Below, in pieces: positions 41,569 through 51,110 of a stretch of DNA of 64,000 bases. The notes under the pieces are model-generated. The model worked only from the letters and a program-made list of their open reading frames with translations. It did no database searches and had not been told where the DNA came from. A program made the translations under genes and the position numbers. This DNA is from Micromonospora zamorensis (lineage in GTDB: Bacteria; Actinomycetota; Actinomycetes; Mycobacteriales; Micromonosporaceae), in NCBI RefSeq assembly GCF_900090275.1, contig NZ_LT607755.1:6138001-6202000 (forward strand). Direction: 5' to 3'. The first letter of the stretch is position 1; every line of letters begins with the position of its first letter.

Positions 41569-42357
41569 ATGGGCGGGCCACTGGTCTTCGCGCACCGCGG
41601 CGCCTCGTACGACCTTCCCGAGCACACCCTCGCCGCGTACCTTCGCGCTCTCGACGAGGGCGCCGACGGCCTGGAGTGCGACGTCCGGCTGACCCGGGAC
41701 GGGCACCTGGTCTGCGTACACGACCGTCGACTCGACCGCACCAGCAACGGTCGCGGTCTGGTCAGCGCGCGTACGCTCGCCGAGCTGGACGCACTGGACT
41801 TCGGCTCGTGGCATCCGGGCAGCGCACCGGGCGGCGACCTGCCGCCGGACGACTCGCACACCCGGCTGCTCACCCTGGCCCGACTGCTGGACGCGGTGCT
41901 CGACGCCGGCCGGCCGGTCCGGCTGCTGGTCGAGACGAAGCACCCGTCCCGCTACGGCTCGAACGTGGAACGCCGACTGGTCAGCCTGCTGCGCCGCTAC
42001 GGGCTGGCCGACCCGGCGCCGGACGACCCCGTGCAGGTCACCGTGATGTCGTTCTCCCCGCTGGCGGTCCGCCGGGTGCGCGAACTCGCCCCGACGCTGC
42101 CCACCGTGCTGTTGCTGGAGGTGTTGCCGCCCTGGCTGCGGTTGGGCCGGCTGCCGTTCGGCTCCCGCATCGCCGGGCCGGGCATCGGCCTGGTCCGGGG
42201 CCGTCCGCAGCTGCTGCCCGCGCTCCAAGCGGCCGGCAACGAGGTGTACGTCTGGACGGTCAACGAGCCCACCGACCTGGAACTGGTGCTGTCCGCCGGG
42301 GTGGACGGGATCATCACCGACCGGCCGGCGTACGCCCTCGCGCGGCTGGGCCGCTGA
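41569..42357 (+). CDS. glycerophosphodiester phosphodiesterase
   Basis: GDPD-family enzyme of 262 aa. Catalytic His pair in FAHRGASYDLPEHTLAAY (His at about 9 and 22), metal-binding ECDVRLTRDG with VCVHDRRLDRTSNGRG. The C-terminal VYVWTVNEPTDLELVLSAGVDGIITDRPAYA completes the TIM barrel. It hydrolyses glycerophosphodiesters to glycerol-3-phosphate and an alcohol. Cytosolic, no signal peptide. Starts 11 bp after the rhodanese stop, so they are likely an operon. Confidence 0.93.
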   Translation: MGGPLVFAHRGASYDLPEHTLAAYLRALDEGADGLECDVRLTRDGHLVCVHDRRLDRTSNGRGLVSARTLAELDALDFGSWHPGSAPGGDLPPDDSHTRLLTLARLLDAVLDAGRPVRLLVETKHPSRYGSNVERRLVSLLRRYGLADPAPDDPVQVTVMSFSPLAVRRVRELAPTLPTVLLLEVLPPWLRLGRLPFGSRIAGPGIGLVRGRPQLLPALQAAGNEVYVWTVNEPTDLELVLSAGVDGIITDRPAYALARLGR

Positions 42358-42403
42358 CGGGCGGGGGTGCCCAAATCCGGGTCGACGGGGCAGACTCGCC
42401 CCC

Positions 42404-43858
42404 ATGCCGGAGCGTATTGACTTCCCCGCTCTCCTCGCCGGCCACACCGTCGTGATCGAGATGATCAATTCTGGGGACGCCGGCCTGCCGGTCCTCACCC
42501 AGCTCCTCCGGGTGGCCCAGCCGGCACTCGGCGCGACCGGTATGGCGTTCGTCGAGTTCGGTCCGACCGGTGGTCGCGTGATCTCCGCGACCGGCGCGGC
42601 GGAATGGGCCCTCGGTCGTCCGCTGGCCGCCGACGACCCGGACACCGTCTGTCTGCTCGCCGGCCCACGGGTACGCCAGGTACGGGTGGACCACCTCAAC
42701 GGCAAGCTGGCCGGCGAGCTGGGCGGCAGCGACCTGCACTGGATGGTGGTCTCCCGGGCGGAGATCGGCGGCCACATCGTCGGGAGCATGCACGCGCTCT
42801 ACTCGGACGACGACGAGCCGGGCCCGGACCAGCAGGCGGTGATCGGCTACCTCGCCTCCTGCGTCGCGCACATGTACGGCGACCAGAGCGGCCTGCCGGT
42901 GCACGGCGACGGCCCGGTGGTGGCGGCACTCGCCGACGGGCTGGCCGTCGTCGACCGGGACGGGCACGTCCGACTCTGGAACCCGGCCGCCGCCCAGGTC
43001 ACCGGGCGGTCGGTCGAGCAGGCGCTGAGCACGCCGTTGCCGTTCCCGCTGCCCCCCTCCGGCCAGGTCCGGGACCACCGGATGCCGGACGGCCGCTGGC
43101 TGCGGATCACCTCCGGCGAGCTGCCCGGCCCGGGCACGTTGCGGGTGGTCACCTTCCGCGACATCACCGACCAGCAGCGCCGCGACCACGACCGGGAACT
43201 GTTCGTCGCGGTGACCAGCCACGAGCTGCGCACCCCGGTCACCGTCATCAAGGGGTACGCGGACACCCTCACCGACCACTGGGAGTCGCTCACCGAGGTG
43301 GACCGGCGGCAGGCTGCCCGGGTGATCGGGCAGCGTGCCAACGAGTTGGCCCGGTTGGTCGACCGTCTCCTCTCCTCGGCCGCCGAGACCGGGCCGGGGG
43401 ACGACCCCGCGACCCCCTTCGACCTCGGCGAGGCGCTGCGCTCCGCCGTCGGGGACCTGCCGGCGGACCTGCGTCGCCGGCTGGTGCTGCTCCTCCCGAC
43501 CGACCTGCCCAAGGCGCTCGGCCACCGGCCCAGCCTGGCCACGGTGTTGACCGAGCTGACGACCAACGCCGGCAAGTACTCGGCACCGGACTCCCCGATC
43601 GAGATCACCGCCTCCGTGGACGGTCAACTGGTGGCGTTCCGGGTCAGCGACCGGGGCATCGGCATCCGACCGGAGCACGTGGAGCGGGCCTTCGACCGGT
43701 TCTGGCAGGGCGAGTCCGGCGACCGGCGCGGCTATCCGGGGGCAGGGCTCGGCCTCTATCTCGTCCGCCGGATCGTTGAACAACAGAATGGATGGGTATC
43801 CCTACGTCCGAGGACCGGCGGCGGTACGGTCGCAGAGGTGCGGCTACCACGCGGTTGA
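42404..43858 (+). CDS. PAS/GAF-containing sensor histidine kinase
   Basis: Cytosolic histidine kinase of 484 aa without membrane segments. An N-terminal GAF-like domain (about 15-155) precedes a PAS domain (about 165-250: LAVVDRDGHVRLWNPAAAQVTG). HisKA with His in TSHELRTPVTVIKGYA (about 270-285), HATPase with LTTNAGKYS, VSDRGIGI, GYPGAGLGLYLVRRIVE. It senses a soluble signal; no response regulator is adjacent. The next gene starts 15 bp later and encodes a second ATPase-fold protein. Confidence 0.9.
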   Translation: MPERIDFPALLAGHTVVIEMINSGDAGLPVLTQLLRVAQPALGATGMAFVEFGPTGGRVISATGAAEWALGRPLAADDPDTVCLLAGPRVRQVRVDHLNGKLAGELGGSDLHWMVVSRAEIGGHIVGSMHALYSDDDEPGPDQQAVIGYLASCVAHMYGDQSGLPVHGDGPVVAALADGLAVVDRDGHVRLWNPAAAQVTGRSVEQALSTPLPFPLPPSGQVRDHRMPDGRWLRITSGELPGPGTLRVVTFRDITDQQRRDHDRELFVAVTSHELRTPVTVIKGYADTLTDHWESLTEVDRRQAARVIGQRANELARLVDRLLSSAAETGPGDDPATPFDLGEALRSAVGDLPADLRRRLVLLLPTDLPKALGHRPSLATVLTELTTNAGKYSAPDSPIEITASVDGQLVAFRVSDRGIGIRPEHVERAFDRFWQGESGDRRGYPGAGLGLYLVRRIVEQQNGWVSLRPRTGGGTVAEVRLPRG

Positions 43859-43873
43859 CCGAGGTGGCGCGAC

Positions 43874-44335
43874 GTGGAGGCGACGGTGGCAGCGGCAACG
43901 AGAGAGCGGGCGTGGTGCGTGGTGGTTCCCCACCACCCGGTCGGGGCACGGCTGGCCCGGCACCGGCTCGCCGGCGAGTTGGCGGACGTCGTACCCCCGA
44001 CGCTTCTCGCGGATCTGATCGCGGTGCTGGCGGAGCTGGTGGGTAACGCCGTGCGGCACGCCCGGCCGCTGCCCGGCGGAGTCATCCGGGTGGCCTGGCA
44101 CCTACGCCCCTCGGCCGAGGGCGCTCTGATCCAGTTGCGGGTCACCGACGGCGGTGCGAGCACCGGGCCGCGGATCCGGACAGCCAGCCTCGACGCGGCG
44201 GACGGGCGAGGGCTGCACATCGTGGCCGGTCTGGCCACGCGTTGGGGAGTCGAGCGCGACGGCATGGGCCAGCGCGTCTGGGCCGAGTTCGACCCGGTGC
44301 CGGCACCCCGACCCGACCTGGTGCCGGCACGCTGA
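43874..44335 (+). CDS. RsbW-like ATP-binding (anti-sigma-type) protein
   Basis: Small HATPase_c protein of 153 aa. N-box ELVGNAVRHARP and the GRGLHIVAGLATRWGVERDGMGQRVW segment resemble the serine kinases of sigma-factor partner-switching systems of actinobacteria. No anti-anti-sigma or sigma factor gene is visible nearby. It may act on, or with, the upstream kinase by shared regulation. GTG 43874. Confidence 0.85.
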   Translation: MEATVAAATRERAWCVVVPHHPVGARLARHRLAGELADVVPPTLLADLIAVLAELVGNAVRHARPLPGGVIRVAWHLRPSAEGALIQLRVTDGGASTGPRIRTASLDAADGRGLHIVAGLATRWGVERDGMGQRVWAEFDPVPAPRPDLVPAR

Positions 44336-44438
44336 CCGTCCTTGATCCTGACCTCGTCGGTGCGACCGGTGCTCGACAGGCTCGGGATGGGTGGGTCCCG
44401 CCCACGGAAAGCCGGTCGGGGCTCTAGGCTGTGACGCC

Positions 44439-45326
44439 GTGAGCAAGCGTCGAAAGAGCCAGCGCACCGCAGCCGACACCGCCCCCCGCCGGGAGAAGGT
44501 GCGGGACATCTTCGTGCCGCGTCCGTTCGACGGGCTGGTCGACGAACCCGAGTGGATCGCCCTGCGCGAGTTGGTGCCGGCCGCCTCCGCGCCGCTGCGA
44601 CTGGCACCCGCCCTGGTCGAGGAGTTCGGCGACCGGTCGGCGACGCTCGCCACGGTGCTGCCGATGGCCGCCCCGGCGATCAGCAAGCCGGACGGTCGGG
44701 TGCTCATCGGCCTCCAGCGCCACCAGCAGTCCGGTGACGTCTCCCGGGACCTGGCCGAGGCGCTGCTCTGCGCACTGCGGACCGAGCCGGGTGGCCAGGT
44801 GGCCGTGCCGCCGCTGCCCGGCCCCGGCCCACGCCTCCAGGACATCCTCGCGGACGGTCCACTGGACATCACGATGCACGAGGGTTTCGAGTTCTGGCTC
44901 GACCCCGGGGCCGGCGATGATCCGACCGTCCAGGCGTCTCTGGAGCGGGCCAACGCGGCCATCTACCCGACCGTGCGGTTGACCGCCGCGAAGGCCGCGT
45001 ACTGGTGTCAGGTCCCGGAGAAGGCACACGTGCGCTGGGTGTTGCCCGAGGACGAGGACGCCGCCCTGGACGCGCTGGCCCGCCTCGGCGCGGCCGGTTC
45101 GCTGACGCTCGGCGAGCAGACCAAGTTCGCCGGCATGTTCCGCGCGCACGGCCGTCTGGTGCCGGTCTGGGACCTTCCGGAGGAGACTCCGGCCGCCGAC
45201 TGGGAGGACCCGGTGGCGCAGTTCGCGAAGCGGTACGCGGAGGCGCTCGCCGCAACCGACCCGCTGGACGCCGCCGGCCGACGCGCCCGTCAGGGGCTGC
45301 TCGGCCGCCAGCTCACCCTCCGCTGA
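44439..45326 (+). CDS. DUF5926-family protein
   Basis: Cytosolic protein of 295 aa with a basic N-terminus ([23 protein letters not shown]) followed by [32 protein letters not shown]. The overall arrangement matches the actinobacterial DUF5926 family, found in many streptomycetes. GTG 44439. Its 3' end overlaps that of the convergent arginine deiminase gene by 14 bp. Function unknown. Confidence 0.85.
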   Translation: MSKRRKSQRTAADTAPRREKVRDIFVPRPFDGLVDEPEWIALRELVPAASAPLRLAPALVEEFGDRSATLATVLPMAAPAISKPDGRVLIGLQRHQQSGDVSRDLAEALLCALRTEPGGQVAVPPLPGPGPRLQDILADGPLDITMHEGFEFWLDPGAGDDPTVQASLERANAAIYPTVRLTAAKAAYWCQVPEKAHVRWVLPEDEDAALDALARLGAAGSLTLGEQTKFAGMFRAHGRLVPVWDLPEETPAADWEDPVAQFAKRYAEALAATDPLDAAGRRARQGLLGRQLTLR

Positions 45327-46554
45327 GCCCGGCCCGGCCCGTTCCGGCCGGCAACGGCTCGCGGGTGATCGGGCAGGACATACAGCGCGGCCCTCCCCGG
45401 CCGGACCCCAGCTCGGAGCCGGCGATCGGGATCACCTCGATGCCGGCTCGCTCCAACTGTGCGTTCGTCTCGGTGTTGCGCTCGTAGCCCACGCAGAGCC
45501 GGGGCGCCAGCGCGAGGGTGTTGTTGCCGTCGTCCCACTGCTCGCGTTCCGCGGTGACCGGGTCCAGCCCGGTGTCGATGACCCGGAGCAGGTCGAGGTC
45601 CATCGCGTCGGCGGCGGCCCGCAGGAACGGCGCCGGCCCGTCCACCCGCGGGTCCTCACCGTCCGCGCCGGCGATGACGGTGTACGCCGACAGCGTGCTC
45701 GCGATGTTGGGGTACATCAGCACGGCGTCCACGTCGACCATCGTGCAGACGGTGTCGAGGTGCATGGTGGCGCGCTTCTGGGCGATCGGCACCACCAGGA
45801 TGGTGTGGGCCAGGCCGGCGGCGAAGACCTGCCGACCGAGGCGTTCGGCACCGGCCGGTGTGGTCCGTTCGCCCACCCCGACCGCCAGCACCCCGGGCGC
45901 GAGCAGCAGCACGTCCCCACCCTCGAGGTGTTCGAGGTTGGGGCGGTAGACGAACTCGGTGCCGGCGAAGCGCGGGTGGTGCCGGTAGATGGCGTCGGTC
46001 AGCGTGGTCTCGCGGCGGCGGGCGGGCATGGCCAGGCTGGTGACGCCGACCCGGTCGCCGATCCAGAGCGACGAGTCTCGGGTGAACAGCAGGTTGGGCA
46101 GCGGGTCGATGACGAAGTCGTGCCGATCCATCAGGGTGTAGACCAGCCCGCCGGGCCGCTCCGAGCTGATCCGCAGTTCCTCGTGGGCCAGCCCGGCGGT
46201 CAGCACGTCGGCCAGTGCCGCCGGGTCCAGGTAGGAGAGGTGGTCGGCGACGCGGGCCCGCAGGGTGTCGCCGAGCCGTCGGGAGCGCAGCACCTGTTCG
46301 GTGAGCTCGGCGCGGGCGTCCGCGACGGCAAGCGTCTCGGCCAGCAGGGTGGCCAGGTAGAGCACCTCCACCCCGCGCTCGCGCAGGGCGGCGGCGAACG
46401 CGTCGTGCTCCTCCTGGGCCCGCCCGACCCAGGGGATCGCGTCGAACAGGAGCGAGTCGTTGTTGCGTGGGGTGAGCCGGGCCAGTTCGGGGCCGGGCCG
46501 GTGCAGCAGTACGGTGCCGAGCCGCCCGACTTCACTGTCGACGTAGTGGGTCAC
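45313..46554 (-). CDS. arcA: arginine deiminase
   Basis: Guanidino-modifying enzyme of 413 aa that converts arginine to citrulline and ammonia. Key parts: [45 protein letters not shown], the [10 protein letters not shown] substrate site and the C-terminal catalytic Cys391 in [10 protein letters not shown] (by comparison with the HCMTCP of known enzymes). No ornithine transcarbamylase or carbamate kinase lies adjacent, so this is an isolated arcA. GTG 46554 start. A 13-bp palindrome at 46597-46627 lies upstream. Confidence 0.92.
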   Translation of the reverse strand: MTHYVDSEVGRLGTVLLHRPGPELARLTPRNNDSLLFDAIPWVGRAQEEHDAFAAALRERGVEVLYLATLLAETLAVADARAELTEQVLRSRRLGDTLRARVADHLSYLDPAALADVLTAGLAHEELRISSERPGGLVYTLMDRHDFVIDPLPNLLFTRDSSLWIGDRVGVTSLAMPARRRETTLTDAIYRHHPRFAGTEFVYRPNLEHLEGGDVLLLAPGVLAVGVGERTTPAGAERLGRQVFAAGLAHTILVVPIAQKRATMHLDTVCTMVDVDAVLMYPNIASTLSAYTVIAGADGEDPRVDGPAPFLRAAADAMDLDLLRVIDTGLDPVTAEREQWDDGNNTLALAPRLCVGYERNTETNAQLERAGIEVIPIAGSELGSGRGGPRCMSCPITREPLPAGTGRAGLSGG

Positions 46555-46596
46555 TCCCGCAGCGTAGGGCAGGGTTTGGCGGCATCCGAGAAAAGA

Positions 46597-46627
46597 ACTG
46601 TGGATGAATATGGCATTCATCCACAGT
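46597..46627. promoter_or_regulatory. 13-bp perfect inverted repeat in the arcA/NERD divergent region
   Basis: ACTGTGGATGAAT (46597-46609) and ATTCATCCACAGT (46615-46627) with an ATGGC spacer. Each arm contains TCATCCACA, a one-mismatch DnaA-box, and the centre TGAAT-N5-ATTCA is like an ArgR box with one extra spacer base. Probably controls arcA, the divergent gene, or both. Confidence 0.6.
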
Positions 46628-46721
46628 CATTCCGGCGCTCCGGCTTGCCGAACCCCGGTAGTGGCAACGTAGGGTAGTGGGGACATAACTTCGAGGGACC
46701 TTTTGCCGGAGGTCGACGACG

Positions 46722-47459
46722 ATGACTGTCTTTCCCGCACGACGAGCCGTACCGTCCGCTCGGGCACTGCCGCCCGTCGCGGTGCCACACCCCCGTGCCG
46801 AGTCGACGGGGGTTCTCGAACCAGTCCGTCCGACACCGCTCGAATGGGCCCGCCGCCGTCGGGCCGAGCGAGGGGCGCGCCGCCTGGAGGCGGCCGGGGC
46901 GCGGGCGCTGGGCCAACTCGATCACCTCGGGCCCGCCTGGCACGTGATCGAGTGGCCGCGCACCGACGTGACAGACATCCTCGACCGCGGTCAGGACGAG
47001 CGCGCCGGGTTCCTCGCCATCGGGCCGAGCGGCCTCTTCGCCGTGACCATCGCCGACCACGGCCGGGCCAGAGTGCTCGTCGCCGGGGACGTCGTGCAGA
47101 TCAACGGCAAGCGACCGCCGTACGTGGCCGAGTCCCGCCGGGACGCCAAGCGGGCCAGCAAGGCCCTCTCCGACGCGGTGGGGCTGCCCGTCCCGGTGAC
47201 GCCGGTGCTGACCTTCGTCGGCTCCGGCGTTATCAGTGTCTACGGCCTTCCGAAGGACTGTCTGATGGCCACCCACCGCGAGCTGGATCGGCTTCTCGTG
47301 GCCGGTGGCAGTCGGATCAGCCCTGCCACGGCCGAGAAGCTGTCCCGGGTCGCACAGCACCCTGGCACCTGGCTGAACGGCACGTACCGTCCAGCTGCCG
47401 ACTACCGGTGGTATGACGAGGGCCGAACGGCCGCTGACAAGCCGGCCAGTCGCCGGTAA
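46722..47459 (+). CDS. NERD-like (nuclease-related domain) protein
   Basis: Protein of 245 aa. After a disordered N-terminus, residues about 50-170 read GARRLEAAGARALGQLDHLGPAWHVIEWPRTDVTDILDRGQDERAGFLAIGPSGLFAVTI..., the outline of a NERD domain, but the usual catalytic Asp-Glu-Gln-Lys set is not clearly complete. Possibly nucleic-acid associated. ATG 46722 with GGAGG upstream. Divergent from arcA. Confidence 0.7.
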   Translation: MTVFPARRAVPSARALPPVAVPHPRAESTGVLEPVRPTPLEWARRRRAERGARRLEAAGARALGQLDHLGPAWHVIEWPRTDVTDILDRGQDERAGFLAIGPSGLFAVTIADHGRARVLVAGDVVQINGKRPPYVAESRRDAKRASKALSDAVGLPVPVTPVLTFVGSGVISVYGLPKDCLMATHRELDRLLVAGGSRISPATAEKLSRVAQHPGTWLNGTYRPAADYRWYDEGRTAADKPASRR

Positions 47460-47628
47460 CGTCACCGGCGACGCCACGCGGCTCCGGTCCCCCGTCCACC
47501 TCACCGGCTTCCCGCGCCGTCACCGGCCGCCTCGGTTCAGGCTGTGCGGCCAGGGTGACCAGGTGCGCTCGGTGATTCGTCGGCGACCCGCTAGCGTGGA
47601 CAGTCGATCGGTGCACATAGGAGGCGCG

Positions 47629-48087
47629 GTGGCCCACGTCGAACTTTCGCTCTCGGAAGCGTTCGTGCCGGCGGCGCGGGCCTCGACAGAGCCGGAGTCC
47701 GACAATGTCGGCCAATGGTCCTCGACAGTGTCCCGGGCCGACGAGCCGTGCCTGCTGATCGACGCCGACACGAGGGTGGTGGCGATCTCCACGGCCGGCT
47801 GCGAGCTGCTCTGTCTGGGCGAGCCGGGCGCTCTGATCGGGCGACCGCTGCTCGACGGAGGGCTGCGCCTGCTCGATTTCACCGCCAACCGGGGCGAGCT
47901 GACCGAGGCCGAGGCCGACAAGATCCCGCCCCTGCTGGCGCTCTCCTCCGGCCGACTCGCTCGTGGGCTGCTCCGGGTGCAGGCCGCCTCGGCCGACAAC
48001 TCCGACGCGACCGTCGACGCGATCTCCACTCCGGTGCTCACCGACGGCACCGTCGCCGGTTCGCTCACCTTCTTCTCCGAGGTCTGA
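47629..48087 (+). CDS. PAS-like domain protein
   Basis: Small protein of 152 aa with a single PAS-like domain: ADEPCLLIDADTRVVAISTAGCELLCLGEPGALIGRPLLDGGLRLLDF. No kinase or DNA-binding part is present. GTG 47629 is chosen because AGGAGG ends five bases upstream; GTG 47611 is an alternative. Perhaps a signalling adaptor. Ligand unknown. Confidence 0.7.
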   Translation: MAHVELSLSEAFVPAARASTEPESDNVGQWSSTVSRADEPCLLIDADTRVVAISTAGCELLCLGEPGALIGRPLLDGGLRLLDFTANRGELTEAEADKIPPLLALSSGRLARGLLRVQAASADNSDATVDAISTPVLTDGTVAGSLTFFSEV

Positions 48088-48162
48088 CCTGCGGCGGAGT
48101 GTGTTGTTCACCGCACGCGGCGTTGCTGGGATGAGCCCGCGCGCAGGCCGTAGGGTGCCCTC

Positions 48163-48552
48163 ATGCTTGATATCGCGCTGCTGCCGGGGGACTACGCCGT
48201 GTGCCGCCTGGCCGCCGGCACCACCCTGCCGTACGCGTTGTCCAGCGGGCTTCGCAACACCGACGTGGTCACGGTGAGCTGGACCTCCGACGGGATCTCC
48301 GTGATCTGCCCGACCGACCGGGCTCCGGCACAGGCCGTGGTGGAAACCGTGTGGCGCTGTCTGCGGGTCACCGCCCCGGTGGGGATGGCCGCCATCGGCA
48401 GCCTGGCCGCGCTGGTCGACCCGCTGGCCGAGGCACGGGTCAGCGTGGTCACGTTCTCCACCTTCGACACCGACTATCTGCTGGTGCCGGCCGTCCGGCT
48501 GACCGAGGGCACTGCCGCGCTACAGCGCGCCGGGCACCGCGTCACCGGCTGA
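48163..48552 (+). CDS. ACT-domain protein
   Basis: Protein of 129 aa with two short ACT-like βαββαβ halves (LDIALLPGDYAVCRLAAGTTLPYAL, WTSDGISVICPTDRAP; WRCLRVTAPVGMAAIGSLAALVDPLAEARVSVVTFSTFDTDYLLVPA). Such proteins bind amino acids and may regulate amino acid metabolism. No enzyme domain. The ATG is at 48163. Confidence 0.85.
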   Translation: MLDIALLPGDYAVCRLAAGTTLPYALSSGLRNTDVVTVSWTSDGISVICPTDRAPAQAVVETVWRCLRVTAPVGMAAIGSLAALVDPLAEARVSVVTFSTFDTDYLLVPAVRLTEGTAALQRAGHRVTG

Positions 48553-48637
48553 GCTTCACCCCCACCGGCCGCTCACCCTACGATGGGCTCGGCCACCCCG
48601 GCCGCGACGAATTCTCCGATGTCCCGAGGATCGGCCC

Positions 48638-49264
48638 GTGCCGTTCACCCCACCCCGCCCCGCGTCTCCCCCATCGCGGGCGACGATCCACATCTCACCG
48701 GCGACTCGTGGCCGGTCGACCGGTCGCGTCCCCGTGCGGACCATCGCCCGGGTCCTGCCGGCCGCATTCGCGATGTTCGTCGTCACGGTGCTGGCCGGCT
48801 GTGGCGCCCCACCCGAGCTGAGTGAGCCGACCGCCCTGCCCACCCACACCGCGGCACCGACGCCACCTGGCGCGAGCACCGCTCCCGCCACCCCGCAGGT
48901 GACCGCACCGCCGCCCGTCGCGGTCACGCCCACCGCCGACGCCGGTCTGGTCGCGACCGCCTGCCGCAACGGGCCGACCGGGCAGCGGGTGGTGCAGCTG
49001 TTGCGCGGGCGGGCGGGAGTCCTCCCGGCCAGCGTCCGGGTCCAGGTCCGCACCGGCCCACTCTGCGCCGCCGACTGGCAGTTCACCGTGCTGGAGGTGA
49101 CCGGCCACGAGGAGCTCCAGGTGGTAACCCGGGGCCAGGCGGCCGCACCGACGCTGGTCACGGCCGGCACGGACGTCTGCACCATCGAGGTACGCGCCAC
49201 CGGCCCCGCCGGGATCCGTGCCCTCGCCTGTGAGGCCGGTCCGGCCGCCGGCCCGGGTGCGTAG
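48638..49264 (+). CDS. putative lipoprotein
   Basis: Secreted or lipid-anchored protein of up to 208 aa. A hydrophobic segment ends in a lipobox VLAGC (about residues 51-55), followed by a Pro/Thr/Ala-rich linker and a compact C-terminal domain with several Cys (ACRNGPTG, LCAADW, CTIEV). GTG 48638 has GAGG eight bases upstream but gives an unusually long n-region; GTG 48734 would give a typical lipoprotein signal of 23 residues. No enzymatic motif is recognised. Confidence 0.65.
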   Translation: MPFTPPRPASPPSRATIHISPATRGRSTGRVPVRTIARVLPAAFAMFVVTVLAGCGAPPELSEPTALPTHTAAPTPPGASTAPATPQVTAPPPVAVTPTADAGLVATACRNGPTGQRVVQLLRGRAGVLPASVRVQVRTGPLCAADWQFTVLEVTGHEELQVVTRGQAAAPTLVTAGTDVCTIEVRATGPAGIRALACEAGPAAGPGA

Positions 49265-49274
49265 GCTGATCGGC

Positions 49275-50231
49275 ATGCCGGGAACACCGCCGACACGTTT
49301 CGTCTACCTCGGGCCGGAGGGCACCTTCGCCGAGCAGGCCCTGCGTTCCGTCCCCGCCGCCGAGCGCGGCACCCGTACGCCCGCCCGCAGCGTCGGTGAG
49401 GCACTGGACAGCGTCCGTGACTCCGACGCCGATGCCGCGCTGGTGCCGCTGGAAAACTCGATCGGCGGCGCGGTCGGCGTCACGCTGGACGAGATGGCCG
49501 AGGGCGAGCCGCTGGTGATCACCCGGGAGGTGATCCTGCCGGTGGAGTTCGTGCTCGGCGCCCGACCCGGCACGTCACTGACCTCGATCCGGACGGTGGC
49601 GGCCCACCCGCAGGCGTCCATCCAGTGCCGGGGCTGGCTGCGCGACCACCTGCCCGACACCGTCGTGGTCGACGTGCTGTCCAACGGCGCGGCTGCCGCC
49701 GGTGCCGGTGCCGGCGAGTACGACGCGGCGATCTGCGCACCGATCGGGGCGACCCGGCACCGGCTCGCGATACTCGCCGACAAGATCGCGGATCATCCCG
49801 ACGCGGTGACCCGGTTCGTGCTGGTGTCCCGCCCGGGGCCGCCCCCGCCGCCGACCGGCGACGACCTCACCTCGCTCGCGGTCTACATCGCCCACGACCG
49901 TGTCGGCGCGCTGCTGTCGGTGCTGATGGAGCTGGCCGTCCGCGGAGTCAACCTGACCCGCATCGAGTCCCGCCCGACCGGGGAGGCGCTGGGCCGGTAC
50001 GTCTTCTTCCTGGACTGCGCCGGTCACGTGGCCGACGTACGCCTGGGCGAGGCGTTGCAGGGGCTCCGCCGGGTCTGCGCCGACGTCCGGTTCCTGGGCT
50101 CGTATCCCCGGCACCGGTGGGCCGAGTCGGCGGGCGAGCGGCCGGTGCCCGCACCGGCCGGCCTCTCCGACGTCGACTACGCCGACGCGGCGGCCTGGCT
50201 GGCCCGACTGCGCACCGGCGAGCTGACCTGA
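49275..50231 (+). CDS. pheA: prephenate dehydratase
   Basis: Monofunctional prephenate dehydratase of 318 aa, phenylalanine biosynthesis. Catalytic domain: FVYLGPEGTFAEQAL, ALVPLENSIGGAVGVTLDE, and the essential Thr-Arg-Phe motif in AVTRFVLVS. The C-terminal ACT domain has the ESRPTG motif (NLTRIESRPTGEALGRYVFFLDC) that mediates Phe feedback. ATG 49275. No chorismate mutase domain is fused. It ends 46 bp before a convergent AIM24 gene, with a hairpin between. Confidence 0.93.
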   Translation: MPGTPPTRFVYLGPEGTFAEQALRSVPAAERGTRTPARSVGEALDSVRDSDADAALVPLENSIGGAVGVTLDEMAEGEPLVITREVILPVEFVLGARPGTSLTSIRTVAAHPQASIQCRGWLRDHLPDTVVVDVLSNGAAAAGAGAGEYDAAICAPIGATRHRLAILADKIADHPDAVTRFVLVSRPGPPPPPTGDDLTSLAVYIAHDRVGALLSVLMELAVRGVNLTRIESRPTGEALGRYVFFLDCAGHVADVRLGEALQGLRRVCADVRFLGSYPRHRWAESAGERPVPAPAGLSDVDYADAAAWLARLRTGELT

Positions 50232-50241
50232 CCGGGCGGGA

Positions 50242-50262
50242 CGCTCCCAAAACTCGGGAGCG
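50242..50262. terminator. hairpin between convergent pheA and AIM24 genes
   Basis: CGCTCCC (50242-50248) and GGGAGCG (50256-50262) form a 7-bp stem with AAAACTC loop, suitable for both genes. Confidence 0.65.
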
Positions 50263-50276
50263 CCCGCACCGCTGCG

Positions 50277-50999
50277 TCAGCTCAGCAGACCGCCGAGCAG
50301 ACCGCCCTCCTGCTGCTGCTGGCCACTGCCCAGGACCGGCGGCTCCTCGGACGGCTGCACCACCACGAAGCCCTGGCCGGCGAAGCTCATCGTGAACGAC
50401 TCACCGGTGCGTCGGCCCAGCAGCGTGCCGAGGCCCATCTGCTCGGCCCGGTGGTAGCCGGTCTGGAGGTTTGCCGACCAGCAGACCGCAGCCTGCGGGT
50501 CGACGTACGTCGGGGCGTCCACGTTGAGCACGACCGGCGTGCCCTTGGTGGTGATGGCGATCCGGCCGTAGCCGCTGAACACACAGTTGAACAGGCCGGA
50601 CGACGAGGCCATCCCGGCGCCGCCGACCATCCTGATGTCGTACTGCAGGGTCGAGTCGAAGGCGAGCACGCTGGAGCCATTGATGGAGAGGGCGTCGCCC
50701 GGCTCCAGGTCGATGATGTGCACGTCCTTGGCCAGCTCGGCGAGGAAGACGTCACCCTGGCCGGAGACCTTCATCAGCGGGACGCCCTCGCCGGTGAGCT
50801 TCTGCTTGAGGAACTTGCCGAGCCCACCCGAGCCCAACGCCTGGAACTGCACATTTCCCTGGTAGGCGACCATCGACCCGACCCGGGCCATCGCCTCACC
50901 GTTGAGCTCGATCTTCAACATCTTGGAGTTTTGCAGCCGCATGCCGGGCTGTGCGGACTCCTTTTCCAGATTCTCCGAGGAGAACAGCTCGCTGCGCAT
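50277..50999 (-). CDS. AIM24-family protein
   Basis: Soluble β-rich protein of 240 aa (MRSELFSSENLEKESAQPGM...). Glycine-rich repeats of β-strands such as VAYQGNVQFQALGSGGLGKFLKQKLTGEGVPLMKVSGQGDVFLAELAKDVHIIDLEPGD and SFAGQGFVVVQPSEEP resemble the trimeric AIM24/TerD-like fold. Ends in a glutamine-rich tail (SGQQQQEGGLLGG). ATG 50999 has GGAGG upstream. In bacteria the function is unknown. Confidence 0.85.
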   Translation of the reverse strand: MRSELFSSENLEKESAQPGMRLQNSKMLKIELNGEAMARVGSMVAYQGNVQFQALGSGGLGKFLKQKLTGEGVPLMKVSGQGDVFLAELAKDVHIIDLEPGDALSINGSSVLAFDSTLQYDIRMVGGAGMASSSGLFNCVFSGYGRIAITTKGTPVVLNVDAPTYVDPQAAVCWSANLQTGYHRAEQMGLGTLLGRRTGESFTMSFAGQGFVVVQPSEEPPVLGSGQQQQEGGLLGGLLS

Positions 51000-51110
51000 G
51001 AAAGGGTGCCTCCTGACAGGGTTGCGGTCGCTGCACCGAAGGTAGGCGACCCGGGCAACCACGTGCCAGCGGCCGCGCGGCGAGGGCCGGCTGCCGCTGA
51101 CCGGTGGCGC

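Noticed and set aside
46603..46621. ArgR (ARG) box upstream of arcA
   Set aside because: The spacing between TGAAT and ATTCA is five rather than four bases; recorded only as similar.
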